Shown: positions 9,318-20,169, counted from the first letter of the stretch. The stretch is 64,000 bases of DNA from Pseudomonadota bacterium (GCA_021848465.1 JAJZUP010000002.1:1-64000); one strand, 5' to 3'. Notes: generated by a model not told the origin, from the letters alone. Program-made: numbers and translations.

Positions 9318-12300
9318 GATTTCACCTTTCCATTGTTCGCCGGAATGCGCACTTCGACTTCAGTGCCTTTCCCGCGTTTGCTCGTAATTCCGACATGCCC
9401 GCCCAGCATCAGCGCACGTTCCTGTATCCCGACAAGCCCGTACGACCCGGTTTTCCGGGCCTGGGCATCGAACCCCTTGCCGTTATCCTTCACCTTGAGC
9501 ACATACTCGCTGCCCCACATCCCAAAGCTGATATTGACGCGCGTCGCCTGCGCGTGGCGCGACACGTTGGTCAGCGACTCCTGCACAATGCGGAACAAGG
9601 CAATGGCCTGCTTTTCGTCCAGACTGATTTCGTCCTCCGCCAGATCCAGCTTGCACAGGATGCCGGTATTCGCTCCGAAGCGCCCGGCCAGCCACTCCAG
9701 CGCGGACTGGATACCCATGTCCAGCGCGGCTGGGCGCAGCGACGAGGCCACGTTGCGCGCCACGGCCAGCGCCTGGTCGGTCAGTCCCTTGGTATCTTTC
9801 AGGTGCGTCTTGAGTTCTGGAAGTCCGGGGGAAAACTTATGATCCAGTACTGACACACTCAATTGCAGTCCGGTCAATATCTGGCCCAGTTCATCATGCA
9901 CTTCGCGGGCAATATGTTTGCGCTCTTCTTCACGTGCGGCTTCACGACTCGCGCTCAGCCCGCGCAGCAACTCGCGCGACTCCTGCAGGTCCTGCTCAGT
10001 TTGCTTGAGAACCGTAATGTCACGCGAAATTCCGATCAGGCGGCTGACCCGCTCACCGTGGTAAATCGGTGTCATGGTCGAGTAGTAATAGCGCTTGCCG
10101 AGCGGCACATCCAGCGCAATCTCCTCTGTAAGCGTTTCCCCGGAAGCAGCGCAACGCCGGTATTTATCGATCACCGCCGCCGCGACTTCGGGAGGCACCG
10201 TCTCCTCGACATATTTCCCGATCAGTTGCTCGCGCGGAATGCCGGTGGAGGCAGCCAGCGCCGGATTGATCTCGATGTTGCGGAAGCGCCCGTCCGGCGT
10301 CACCTCCAGCAGGTACATGCCCTCGACCGCATTGTCGAAGATTTCGCGGTAACGCTGCTCGCTTTCCTGCAGGGCGCTTTCAGCCTGCTTGCGTTCGGAA
10401 ATATCCCGCACAGTCGTCAGGTGCAGCGTTTCGCCCTCATAAGTGAATGCGGTCGCGCCCACCTCAACGGGGAATATCTCACCATTCTTGCGCCGGTGGC
10501 TCGATTCGATGGTTCTATGAGCATCACCGCCTGCCACCGTCTGTTTCATCACTTCCTGCATGATTTCGCGCGTGAGATTGTGGTCAATGTCCAATACGGT
10601 CATCGCCAACAGTTCCTCGCGGCTGTATCCCAGCTCCCGCACGGCAGCTTCGTTGACATAGCGGAAGCGCAAGTCTTCGTCGATGAGGTAGGCGGCATCG
10701 AAAGAGTTATCCATCGCGCGGTTGAGCAAATGCAGCTCACGCTCGGCGCGCTTGCGCTCGGTGATGTCGCGTACCATGGCGAGATTGAAAGCTCTCCCGC
10801 CATAATTCATGTGGGAGATATTGATCTCCACCGGAATGATGCAGCCATCCTTGTGTCGGTGCTCGGCTTCGATGGTAACCGCCCCAGCCTCGCTTATCGC
10901 GCGCCAGCTTTCCGCCATCACCTCGGGCGTCCAGCCCGGCGCGATGTCCATGACGGTCATGCCGAGCAGTTCTTCCCGGCTATAGCCGAGCATGCGGCTG
11001 GCTTCTTCGTTGACATAGAAAAAACCACCGTATTCATCGACGAAATACGCGGCTTCGTGCGCATGATCGATAGCGGCCCCCAGCATGGCGAGTTGCAGCT
11101 CGGCCTGTTTGCGCTCGGTAATATCCATGAGTGAAACCAGCACCCTGGACCACGGTTTCCCGCTATCCGGCGCGATCGAGAAATGCACCGCGACATGTCG
11201 CGGCTCGCCCGTCAGGGTCTGCACCACAGCATCAAGCTTCATCTCTGTTTTGCCACGCCACAGGCCAATCAGTTCCTCGCGAAAAGCCCGGAATGAGTCC
11301 GGCGTGAAGGTTTGCTTCAAGCCCGCGAACAATTCCTCCTTGCTGTGTGCCTGGTGCAATGCTACAGCGGCCTGATTAACATCGACGACACGCGCCAGCT
11401 CGGCGCAATGCCCGACAGCGTCGGGATGTGCGTCGAACCAGGCTTCAATATCCTCAATGCCGGATTTCTGCAACTCATCAAAATAAACCCGTACCGCCGA
11501 GAAATCCTCTTCCCAGATGGACACCGGCGAGTTCTCGAACAACTGGCGGTAACGCTGTTCGCGCTCCCGGATCGCGGCATCGACAAGCTTCTGTTGGGTG
11601 ATATCGCGGCCGATGGCCAGCGCCCCGATGACATTTCCCGCTTCGTCGCGCTCAGCAACGAAGCGGATATGATGGTAGCGAATGGCATCACCAACACCCG
11701 GAATGACCAGCTCCATTTCTCCCGGCCGCCCTGTCTCTATGGTCCGCTGCAACATGGCCTGATAATCGAAATACATATCTCCCGGTGCGATTTCCATTGG
11801 AGTCATGTCGATCCGCTCCGCCAGTGTTTTGCCGAGGATCTTCAGCAGGCTGGAATTCATGTAGATAATTCGACACTGTTTGTCGTAGCGGGCAATGTTG
11901 TCCGGCAAGTTTTCCGCCAGCGTGCGGAATTCGCGTTCGCGTGCAGCCAGCTCCGCCGTGCGTTCTGCCACGCGGCGCTCCAGCTCCTCGTTATGTTCCG
12001 CCAGTTTTTTTTGTGCCGCACTCAATTTCAGATGGGTGTCCACCCGCGCCATGATTTCGTCGATCTGCAACGGCTTGGTGACATAGTCGACCGCACCGGC
12101 GCGGAAACCTTCCACCTTTTGCTCGGGCATGGCCAGCGCTGTCATGAAAATCACCGGAATGTCGCGTGTGCTGTCCTGAATTTTCAACCTGCGGCAAGTT
12201 TCGAAGCCGTCAATGCCGGGCATCATCACATCGAGCAGGATCAGGTCCGGTTGCAGCAATTGCGCGCGCCGCATACCTTCCTCGCCGTCCTGCGCGATGG

Positions 12301-12403
12301 ATACGCGATAACCGCGATCTTCGAACAGGCTTACCACCACGGCCAGGTTGCTCGGGGTGTCGTCCACGATCAGGATGGTGGAAAGTGCATTCACTGGCCT
12401 CAT
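9314..12403 (-). CDS. REC-multi-PAS sensor histidine kinase (HisKA_3 type)
   Basis: 1029 aa; N-terminal REC (ILIVDDTPSN...DVMMPGIDG), several PAS/PAC, AREEERKHIAREVHDELGQ; overlaps both neighbouring genes by 4 nt. Confidence 0.92.
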   Translation of the reverse strand: MRPVNALSTILIVDDTPSNLAVVVSLFEDRGYRVSIAQDGEEGMRRAQLLQPDLILLDVMMPGIDGFETCRRLKIQDSTRDIPVIFMTALAMPEQKVEGFRAGAVDYVTKPLQIDEIMARVDTHLKLSAAQKKLAEHNEELERRVAERTAELAAREREFRTLAENLPDNIARYDKQCRIIYMNSSLLKILGKTLAERIDMTPMEIAPGDMYFDYQAMLQRTIETGRPGEMELVIPGVGDAIRYHHIRFVAERDEAGNVIGALAIGRDITQQKLVDAAIREREQRYRQLFENSPVSIWEEDFSAVRVYFDELQKSGIEDIEAWFDAHPDAVGHCAELARVVDVNQAAVALHQAHSKEELFAGLKQTFTPDSFRAFREELIGLWRGKTEMKLDAVVQTLTGEPRHVAVHFSIAPDSGKPWSRVLVSLMDITERKQAELQLAMLGAAIDHAHEAAYFVDEYGGFFYVNEEASRMLGYSREELLGMTVMDIAPGWTPEVMAESWRAISEAGAVTIEAEHRHKDGCIIPVEINISHMNYGGRAFNLAMVRDITERKRAERELHLLNRAMDNSFDAAYLIDEDLRFRYVNEAAVRELGYSREELLAMTVLDIDHNLTREIMQEVMKQTVAGGDAHRTIESSHRRKNGEIFPVEVGATAFTYEGETLHLTTVRDISERKQAESALQESEQRYREIFDNAVEGMYLLEVTPDGRFRNIEINPALAASTGIPREQLIGKYVEETVPPEVAAAVIDKYRRCAASGETLTEEIALDVPLGKRYYYSTMTPIYHGERVSRLIGISRDITVLKQTEQDLQESRELLRGLSASREAAREEERKHIAREVHDELGQILTGLQLSVSVLDHKFSPGLPELKTHLKDTKGLTDQALAVARNVASSLRPAALDMGIQSALEWLAGRFGANTGILCKLDLAEDEISLDEKQAIALFRIVQESLTNVSRHAQATRVNISFGMWGSEYVLKVKDNGKGFDAQARKTGSYGLVGIQERALMLGGHVGITSKRGKGTEVEVRIPANNGKVKS

Positions 12404-15400
12404 GGGAGGAACCCTTCAACAAAATTGAGAATAGCCTGGGACTGGAACTCGCTGGCAAGGCGCTTCAGGTGTTCCGCGAACGGTTGGTAGCGCGCATCGA
12501 GTGCAGCAATATGCCCGGCCTGCTGCACAATGTCGCGCATGTTCCCGAGCAGCGCCAAACGGTGCAGCTCCCGAATTTCGGCCAACGGCGGCGCGGTCAT
12601 TTGAGCCGGGGCTGCGACAGCCCCTTCCGCTACGCCCTGCGGAATATCGGCGACGGAAACGGGCAATAAGTCCGCCTCGATATTCGCCGCAGGCAGTTCC
12701 AGTTCAAAACGGAAGGTGCTGCCGTCGCCGGGGCGGCTTTCAACTGCAATGTCGCCTCCCATCAAGCGCACCAATCGCCGGCTGATCGTCAAACCCAGGC
12801 CGGTGCCGCCGCTCTTTCCCCTGGCCTCGCCCACCTGCTCGAACGACTGGAAAATCTTCTCGCGGTCAGCCGCGGCGATTCCAACCCCGGTGTCGGACAC
12901 GCTGAACGCCAGCCGGGTTGGCGACTTGCGCTCGACTGCAAAAACCACTTTGCCTTGCTCGGTAAACTTGACTGCATTGGACAACAGGTTCAGCAGCACC
13001 TGGCGCAGCCGGCGCTCGTCACCACGCACGCCATCCGGCAAATCCTGTGCAAATTCGCAGACAAGATCGAGATTCTTTTGCCGGGCCTTGACGCCGATGA
13101 TCCCGGCAACACTGTTCAGGAGGCGGAGCAATGGTAAATCGCCGATATACAATTCCAGCCTGCCGGACTCGATGCGCGCCAGGTCGAGAATGTCTTCAAT
13201 CAGCGCCAGCAGGTGCTCGCCGCTCTGGCGGATCACTTCCATGCTGGCAAATTGCCGGCTATCGAGCTTGCCATCGCGTTCCAGCATCTGGGCATAACCG
13301 AGAATGCCGTTCAACGGCGTGCGCAACTCATGACTCATATGGGCGATGAATTCGCTGCGCATATCCGCCAGGCGCTGCGCCTCGACCAGCGCCGCCTCGC
13401 GCGCCTGCTCGTATTGCTTGCGCGCGGAGATGTCGCGGATCACTCCCACCAGCATCTGTTTGCCGTCCGAGGCGACAAACGGGGTCTTCTTGGTCTGGAT
13501 GTGGTGCGTCACGCCGTCTGACGAAGTGATTGTCTCCTCGTTCAGGTTCACTTCGCCGGAACCGAACACGAGTTCGTCCTTCGCCCAGAATTCGTCGGCC
13601 TCGTTCTTCGGAAAAATCTCGTAGTCCGACTTGCCGAGCAGCGTTCCGCGCGGATGGCCAATGAAGGAATAAAACGCGTTGTTCAGCAGCATCCAGCGAT
13701 GTAGCCTGTCTTTGACGAAGATCGGGTCGGGTACCGCGTCGATCACGCTGTCGAGGAAGTTGCGCGAATCCTCGAGTTGCGCCTCCATGCGCTTGCGCTG
13801 GGAAATATCGCGCGACAGCACCAGGAAGGTTCCGCTGGCCTTCTGCGAAACGGAAAGTTCGAACCAGTTCGTTTCCTGCCGATCGAGTGCGATGGTCTTG
13901 CCGAACGACACCCCTGTCTGACCGGCCTCGCGCAAGGCCTCCAGCACCGTGGCCGCCGCCGTGGGAGCGAGTATCTCGCTCACGGTGCGGCCCAGCAACA
14001 CATCCTTCTGCGCTGCCAGCAATTCCGGCGTATGCGTCCAGACATTCAGGTAGCGGCCGTCACTATCCATCTCGAACAGGATGTCTGGAATCGCATTGAT
14101 GACACCTTCGGTGAACTCCAGCGCCTCCTTCAGTTTCAGCTCGACTTCCTTGCGCTCGGTGGTATTCAGCACGAAGATCGTCATGCCGATCACTTCGCCG
14201 TGATCGCCATAGATCGGCGCACCGAAATTGTCGTGGTATTCGCGCACCGGTTTGCCATCTTCGATGCGCTCTTCCGTAGATTCCAGGTAGCCGTGGTTAC
14301 CCGCCAGCACATGATCCGCGCCTTGCCTGAAGAGTTGACGGTGCGCCTCAGTATCGATCGCATCGAGCACGCTCATGCCCGGCTCGATTTCCGCATTCCA
14401 AAGCCGTTTGGCCGCTTTCCTGAAGCGATTGTTGAAAGCCAGCAGGCGATAGTCGCGGTCGATCGCATAGATTGAAACGCTGTCGGACGGGCTCTCGATG
14501 ATGGTTTGCAGCAGGTTGTAGTTGTAACGGTAGCGCGCTTCGCTTTCCTTCAGCGCATCTTCCATGCGCTTGCGCTCGGTAATGTCGTGCACATAGCCGT
14601 ACCAGACCACCCCGCCTTCTGGATGCGGGTGCGGATTGGTATTCCCTTCCATCCAGCGCTCACCCTTGAGCGGATGAATAATGCGGTATTCGCAATGCCA
14701 CGGAGTCATCGTGCGCGCCGATTCTGCGATGCTGTCCATCACCCGCTGCGCATCGTCCGGATGATTTAGCCGCAACAGCGGGGTTGCATCCTCAACAACC
14801 TCTTCCGGTCGAACCCCGAACTGTTCGTAGATGTTCGGTGAAACATAGGGCATGCACACTGTGCCGTCGGGCTTCTGGTAAAAGCTGCCCACCATGCCGG
14901 GCGAGGATTCCGCGAGCGCGCGCAACTCGCGTTCGCGCTCGCCGAGTGCCTCTTCCAACAGCTTGCGTTCCGTGATGTCGCGCGACAACGCGAGAAAGGT
15001 TGCGTCACCCGGCTCATTCCCTGATTTCCTGGACAATGTGTGGGCAAACCAGCGCTGACCGCCCGGCACATCAATCAGGATGTCCTTGCCTTGCGCATAT
15101 CCCTTCTCGTCAGCCTCTCGGATAGCCTCCATAGCTGCAGCGGCATTCTCCGGGGAAAGCACCTCATGAACGGTCTTGCCCAGAAGCGACTCCCTCTGTG
15201 CCGCCAACAAATCGGGATTTTGTGTCCATACGTTCAGGTAGCGACCCTCGCGACTCATCTCGAGCAGGACATCCGGAATGGCATTGATGACACCCTCGCT
15301 GAATTCCAGCGCCTCCTTCAACCGCTGCTCTGCCAGCACGCGCTCGGTTATATCCTGCATCATGCCTACAGCACGCAGCAGGACGCCTTCCGGACTGCAT

Positions 15401-17517
15401 ACGATTTCGCAGCGCTCATGTACATACTTGACCCGACCGTCCGGCATCAGCAGGCGGTGCGTACTTTCATAGGGGCGTCCCGTTTCGACAGAATCGAGAT
15501 AAGCTTGCGCAATCGCGTCTCGATCCTTGGGATGGGTGGCATTCATGCACCCCTCGTAGGATGCGCCATCCTTCATCGGATCGATCTCGTAAATGCGGAA
15601 CAGCTCGTCAGACCAGACATGCACGTCGTTGACGATGTCGTATTCCCAACTGCCGACCAGGGCGATGCGTTGCGCTTCAGCCATCAACTGGCGGCTCTCT
15701 CGCAGCGCGTTTTCCATTTCCTTGCGATCGCTGATGTCCTGCACTGTTCCGATGGAACGCAGCGGTTTTCCGACAGCGTCATAGATCGTTTCGCAGCGCT
15801 CGTGAACGAACTTGATCCGGCCTCCGGGCAGCAGCAGGCGATGTTCGAGTTCAAAGGGCCGGTGCTGCGCCAGCGATGTCTTGTAGGCGGTATCGAGCAA
15901 CTGGCGGTCATCCGGATGCACGGTCTCCATGAACGCTTCATAGGAGGCGCCGAACTCGCTACGCTTGATCTCGAAAATACGGTAGATTTCGTCCGACCAG
16001 GTAAGGACGTTATCGACCAGATTGTTTTCCCAACTGCCGACATGGGCGATGCGTTGCGCTTCGTTCAACGACTCGCGGCTCTGTTGCAATTCCTCGGTGC
16101 GTTCCTGCACGCGCTGCTCCAGCCCGATATTCAATTGGCGGATTTCCTCGCTGGAGCGGCGCAGACGCAACACGAAATACGCCGTCAGCATCAGCAATGC
16201 CAGAGTCGCCCCGAGCACGGTCCACAACTGCTTCTGACGCGCCTTCTGGCGTTCGCTGGACAAGGTCAGCGCGTCAATCTGTCGTTGTTTGCTATCACGC
16301 TGGAAGCGCTCGGACAAGTCATGGATGCGCTTGCCGGCCTTTTCACTCTCCAGTTTATCGTTAAGCCGCGCCGCTTCAGCGGAATAACGATAGGCCAAGC
16401 GGTATTGACCTTCCGCCGCAGCCAGATCCGCCAGGCGCCGCGCGCTGCCGGCCTGATAGACCGTAAAACCGATCTTTTGCGCAAACTCGTTGGCGCGTTC
16501 GGCATCCTTGCGCGCCGCCCCCATGTGTCCCATCGTTTGGAGCAGGTAACTGCGCTTGGTCAGCGACCACCACAGGCCGATCGGGTTGTTGTGCTTTTCA
16601 TACAGCGCGACATCCTCATCCAGCAAGACCTGGGCCGTACGCAACTGGTTGGCATTCATGTAACGGTCTGCAAGAGTAAAGACCGCGTGCGCCACATACA
16701 AGGGTGCCCCCGCCTGGCGGAACAGTGCCAATGACTGTTCGGTGATGCGGATGGCCTCGACATGATTTTTTTTGCTGACGCTGAATTCAGCCATGCCCAA
16801 AACGGCGGCGGCTTCCAACAGTCTGGAATGTGCCTGGCGCGCCGCTTCCTGCATGCTCCGGTAATGCTCGTACGACAGCTCAAACAGCCCGCTCTGTGAA
16901 TAGGCGACCGCCATGCCCTGCTCGGCATAAGCCCGGGCCAGCGGACTATCGTTGCGTTTCGCTATGTCCAGGGACTGCATCGCGATTGTGGCCGCTTCGT
17001 CCTGATGACCGAAGCGCAAATACATCATGGCGACATGGAACATAACCTCGGCGCGCAAATCCTCGCGCTGGACGCTTTCCAGCAGGTTCATCGCGTCTTC
17101 CACCGCCGCCCGCATGTCATCAAGACGCCCCTGGTTGATGGCGCTGGAAGACACCACCAGGTCGGCCTCGATCTGGCCGACCGGGTCGTTATCCTGCTTG
17201 GCCAGCAGGTGGGCCGTGGCGCTATGCTGCGCAGATTCTTCGATCAAGCCCAGGTAAAGCTCGATGCGCGCACGTAAATTGAACATCCGCGCCTGGTCGT
17301 TGCCGGTGACCTCAACCGGGGCTTCGACTTGCAGGCGCCGCACTTCGCGGTACGCGGCCGGCGCATCGTTTTCGGCGAGCTCGCGTACCTCTGCAACCTG
17401 CGCGCGCCATGTCTCCAGTCTGCCCGCTTGCGCCGCCGACGGACACCATAAAACACAAGCCAGCATGAGGCCCGGCAGGATGCCACGGTGGAAGCGGGAG
17501 TACGGTATTGGCATCAT
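12400..17517 (-). CDS. Large sensor histidine kinase: signal peptide, periplasmic TPR-like region, TM, multiple PAS, HisKA-HATPase
   Basis: 1705 aa; VLWCPSAAQA signal, helical TPR-like repeats, TM LWTVLGATLALLMLTAYFVLRL, HMSHELRTPLNGILGYAQML, GTGLGLTISRRLVRLMGG. Confidence 0.92.
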   Translation of the reverse strand: MMPIPYSRFHRGILPGLMLACVLWCPSAAQAGRLETWRAQVAEVRELAENDAPAAYREVRRLQVEAPVEVTGNDQARMFNLRARIELYLGLIEESAQHSATAHLLAKQDNDPVGQIEADLVVSSSAINQGRLDDMRAAVEDAMNLLESVQREDLRAEVMFHVAMMYLRFGHQDEAATIAMQSLDIAKRNDSPLARAYAEQGMAVAYSQSGLFELSYEHYRSMQEAARQAHSRLLEAAAVLGMAEFSVSKKNHVEAIRITEQSLALFRQAGAPLYVAHAVFTLADRYMNANQLRTAQVLLDEDVALYEKHNNPIGLWWSLTKRSYLLQTMGHMGAARKDAERANEFAQKIGFTVYQAGSARRLADLAAAEGQYRLAYRYSAEAARLNDKLESEKAGKRIHDLSERFQRDSKQRQIDALTLSSERQKARQKQLWTVLGATLALLMLTAYFVLRLRRSSEEIRQLNIGLEQRVQERTEELQQSRESLNEAQRIAHVGSWENNLVDNVLTWSDEIYRIFEIKRSEFGASYEAFMETVHPDDRQLLDTAYKTSLAQHRPFELEHRLLLPGGRIKFVHERCETIYDAVGKPLRSIGTVQDISDRKEMENALRESRQLMAEAQRIALVGSWEYDIVNDVHVWSDELFRIYEIDPMKDGASYEGCMNATHPKDRDAIAQAYLDSVETGRPYESTHRLLMPDGRVKYVHERCEIVCSPEGVLLRAVGMMQDITERVLAEQRLKEALEFSEGVINAIPDVLLEMSREGRYLNVWTQNPDLLAAQRESLLGKTVHEVLSPENAAAAMEAIREADEKGYAQGKDILIDVPGGQRWFAHTLSRKSGNEPGDATFLALSRDITERKLLEEALGERERELRALAESSPGMVGSFYQKPDGTVCMPYVSPNIYEQFGVRPEEVVEDATPLLRLNHPDDAQRVMDSIAESARTMTPWHCEYRIIHPLKGERWMEGNTNPHPHPEGGVVWYGYVHDITERKRMEDALKESEARYRYNYNLLQTIIESPSDSVSIYAIDRDYRLLAFNNRFRKAAKRLWNAEIEPGMSVLDAIDTEAHRQLFRQGADHVLAGNHGYLESTEERIEDGKPVREYHDNFGAPIYGDHGEVIGMTIFVLNTTERKEVELKLKEALEFTEGVINAIPDILFEMDSDGRYLNVWTHTPELLAAQKDVLLGRTVSEILAPTAAATVLEALREAGQTGVSFGKTIALDRQETNWFELSVSQKASGTFLVLSRDISQRKRMEAQLEDSRNFLDSVIDAVPDPIFVKDRLHRWMLLNNAFYSFIGHPRGTLLGKSDYEIFPKNEADEFWAKDELVFGSGEVNLNEETITSSDGVTHHIQTKKTPFVASDGKQMLVGVIRDISARKQYEQAREAALVEAQRLADMRSEFIAHMSHELRTPLNGILGYAQMLERDGKLDSRQFASMEVIRQSGEHLLALIEDILDLARIESGRLELYIGDLPLLRLLNSVAGIIGVKARQKNLDLVCEFAQDLPDGVRGDERRLRQVLLNLLSNAVKFTEQGKVVFAVERKSPTRLAFSVSDTGVGIAAADREKIFQSFEQVGEARGKSGGTGLGLTISRRLVRLMGGDIAVESRPGDGSTFRFELELPAANIEADLLPVSVADIPQGVAEGAVAAPAQMTAPPLAEIRELHRLALLGNMRDIVQQAGHIAALDARYQPFAEHLKRLASEFQSQAILNFVEGFLP

Positions 17518-17520
17518 CGG

Positions 17521-20085
17521 TCAGTATCTGGCGGCCAATACGAGCGCCAACTGACGGTCGTTGCTGATTGAATTTTGCGGGCGGGTCTCGACACCGTAGT
17601 AGGAGGTGCGCACGGTGCCGAGCAGGTTATTGCCTTCCAGCGTCAGCGTGAGCTGCTGGCTGATGCGGTAGCTTACCGAGGCGTCCATCCAGCCGTACGC
17701 CTTGGTGTAGATCGGCAGCGCGCCCACCCCCGCATAATTACCCACCCCGCTCAGGAAAGTGTCGCGCCAGTTGTAGGCCAGCCGCGCGGAAAACTCGCCC
17801 AGCTCATACATGCCGACGACGTTGTAGCTGTGCGGCGACAGGTTTTGCAACGGCACGTTCAGCCCGAGCACGCTGTTCGGCGTGTCGCTGTCCACGTAGG
17901 TGTAATTGGCCTGCAAGCCCAGCCCCTTCATCCAGCCTGGCAGGAAATCGTAGAACTGCTGATAGCCTGCTTCCAGCCCGCGGATGTTGGCCGGATTGCT
18001 GTTCTGCGGGCGGCTCACCTGGTAGGTCACGCCGCTGTAGGTCTCGGCGTTGCTGACCGTAGTGACGAAGCCGTCCACGCGCTTGAAAAAACCGGTCAAG
18101 TACACCGAGGTGGTGTCGTTGAAATAGCGCTCAATGGCCAGATCATAGTTATCGGCGCGGATCGGGCGCAGGTTCGGGTTGCCGGCGGTGCCGTTCAACT
18201 GCACGGTATTCAACGTCAGCGAGGGCGACATCTGGTTGAAGTCCTGGCGCGTGATGGTCTTGGATGCAGCGCCACGCAGGTAAAGCCCGTCCTGCAGCCG
18301 GTAGCGCAGGTTGGCGCTGGGCAGGTAATCGACGTAATTGCTGCCCTGATTGATCGGCGTATACGGGCCAGCCGACGGGCCGCTATAACCGTCCATGCTT
18401 CCCTGGGTATTCACTATGCGCACCCCGGCATTGCCGTCCAGCGGCATTTCGTGCGTGGCGAGCTTGCCCATGAAGTACAACGCTTGCGTGTCTTCGGTCA
18501 TATCCCAGGTGCCGAGCGGATTGCTGGCCGGGATGGCGCTGGTGATGCCCAGCGTGGCGCGCGCGCCAGCCAAGTTGCGCGCAGCCTCCGGGTCGCCGAC
18601 CAGGTAACCGCCATAGGGACTGGTGATCGTCAGCGCTGACGCATTGGTCAGCACGCCGGAGGGGAAGCTGGTGACCTGCCCCGGCGCATCGCTGGCATGG
18701 CGACGCGCCACGCGCGCCCCGGCCAGCAGCGATTCCCAGGCACTGCCGGACAAGCGGTATTCGCCGTCCAGCCGCGCGGCGGTCTGGTCGGAATCGAACG
18801 GGCGCGCGGCATACCACATGCCGGTAGAACTGAAGCCGGACAAGGCCCCCAGGCTGCTGCCCATGCTGTACGAGGGTTGGCCGGGGCCGATGTCCTGGGT
18901 CACGGAGGCGGCGGTGCCGGTCAGCGTGATCGTCGAGTAGAACAGGTTGTTGTGGCTGCGGGTATAGCTGAGGTCGCTCTTCAGGGTGAGCGCGTCGTCG
19001 GTCCAGGTCCCGCCCGCCGCAAGCTGGGCAACCTGGTCGAGCGTATCGCGCGCGGCGCCCACCGTGGTGAGCGACATATTGCTCCAGGTGATGTGCTGCA
19101 AGTCATTCGTGCCGGGAAACAGCACCGGGCTGCCGGCTACGAATGTGGTGGGGGCCGATCCATATATCTGGTAGGTGTCCTGCCTGGTCTGGAATTCGCT
19201 ATAACTGCCTTCGGCGTACAGTTTGAGCGTGTCTTGCGGCGCCCACTCCACCATCAGGTTGACCGACTTGCGCTCGCGCGTGCCGACGTTGGTGCTTTCA
19301 TTGATGCCGTTCGGCACCACTACGGTTTGACCGGAAACAATGTTGGTACGCGAAACCGGGTTGCCTACGCCTTTCCAGTCTTCGCGGAAGGCACGTTTCT
19401 GGTAGGCCGCGTCGAGCAGCACGCCGATCTCGCCATGATCTTGACTCTGCCAGCGGTTGCTCGCCAGCATCGAATATTGCTGGGCATTTTGCTTGACGAG
19501 GTCGCCATACACCGTGCGCACCGTTCCCGCCAACGCCTTGCCGGGAAAGTCAAACGGACGCCGTGTGCGCATGTCAATCGTACCGCCCACGCCGCCCTCG
19601 ATGTGGTCGGCTGCGGAGGTTTTATAGACGTCAATGCCGGCGACCATTTCGGAGGGAATATCGGCAAAATCAAGCACTCGGCCATTGCCGGCGGTAAATA
19701 CTTCGCGCCCGTTCAGCAGGGTTTCCATCTGCGTCAAACCGCGGATCGCGACGCCGGAGCCTTCGCCGCGGTCGCGCAGGATTTGCACGCCGGTCACACG
19801 TGCCAGGGCATCGGTAACATTCGTGTCGGGGAGCTTGCCGATGTCGTCCGCCACCACCGAATCCACTACTTCCCTTTTGCGCTGCTTGATCGCCTGTGCC
19901 GAAACCAGGCTGGCACGCGTGCTGGTCACGACGACCACCGGAAGTGTCACCCCTGCATTATGGGCCTGCTGCTGTGCGGACACTGACGTATCCGCTTCCT
20001 CGGCTTGCGCTCCGGTCATGCCAATGGCATATGCAGCAGCCGCAATATGAACCGCCACCCCCATCTTCCCTGTTCGAGACACCAT
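17521..20085 (-). CDS. TonB-dependent outer-membrane receptor
   Basis: 854 aa; plug domain DDIGKLPDTNVTDALARVTGVQILRDRGEGSGVAIRGL, C-terminal barrel ending LALVLAARY; 3 nt from downstream kinase start. Confidence 0.92.
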   Translation of the reverse strand: MVSRTGKMGVAVHIAAAAYAIGMTGAQAEEADTSVSAQQQAHNAGVTLPVVVVTSTRASLVSAQAIKQRKREVVDSVVADDIGKLPDTNVTDALARVTGVQILRDRGEGSGVAIRGLTQMETLLNGREVFTAGNGRVLDFADIPSEMVAGIDVYKTSAADHIEGGVGGTIDMRTRRPFDFPGKALAGTVRTVYGDLVKQNAQQYSMLASNRWQSQDHGEIGVLLDAAYQKRAFREDWKGVGNPVSRTNIVSGQTVVVPNGINESTNVGTRERKSVNLMVEWAPQDTLKLYAEGSYSEFQTRQDTYQIYGSAPTTFVAGSPVLFPGTNDLQHITWSNMSLTTVGAARDTLDQVAQLAAGGTWTDDALTLKSDLSYTRSHNNLFYSTITLTGTAASVTQDIGPGQPSYSMGSSLGALSGFSSTGMWYAARPFDSDQTAARLDGEYRLSGSAWESLLAGARVARRHASDAPGQVTSFPSGVLTNASALTITSPYGGYLVGDPEAARNLAGARATLGITSAIPASNPLGTWDMTEDTQALYFMGKLATHEMPLDGNAGVRIVNTQGSMDGYSGPSAGPYTPINQGSNYVDYLPSANLRYRLQDGLYLRGAASKTITRQDFNQMSPSLTLNTVQLNGTAGNPNLRPIRADNYDLAIERYFNDTTSVYLTGFFKRVDGFVTTVSNAETYSGVTYQVSRPQNSNPANIRGLEAGYQQFYDFLPGWMKGLGLQANYTYVDSDTPNSVLGLNVPLQNLSPHSYNVVGMYELGEFSARLAYNWRDTFLSGVGNYAGVGALPIYTKAYGWMDASVSYRISQQLTLTLEGNNLLGTVRTSYYGVETRPQNSISNDRQLALVLAARY

Positions 20086-20169
20086 GTCATCCCCTTTATG
20101 CCGTTTGTTGGAATAACCAGCCGAAACAGCTTAATAATACTGCCAGTATCACAAAGTTCAGTGAATTAC

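Noticed and set aside
13960-13985. REP-like gtgggagcgagtatctcgctcac
   Set aside because: Lies inside the giant kinase coding sequence without the rest of the REP unit; probably chance.
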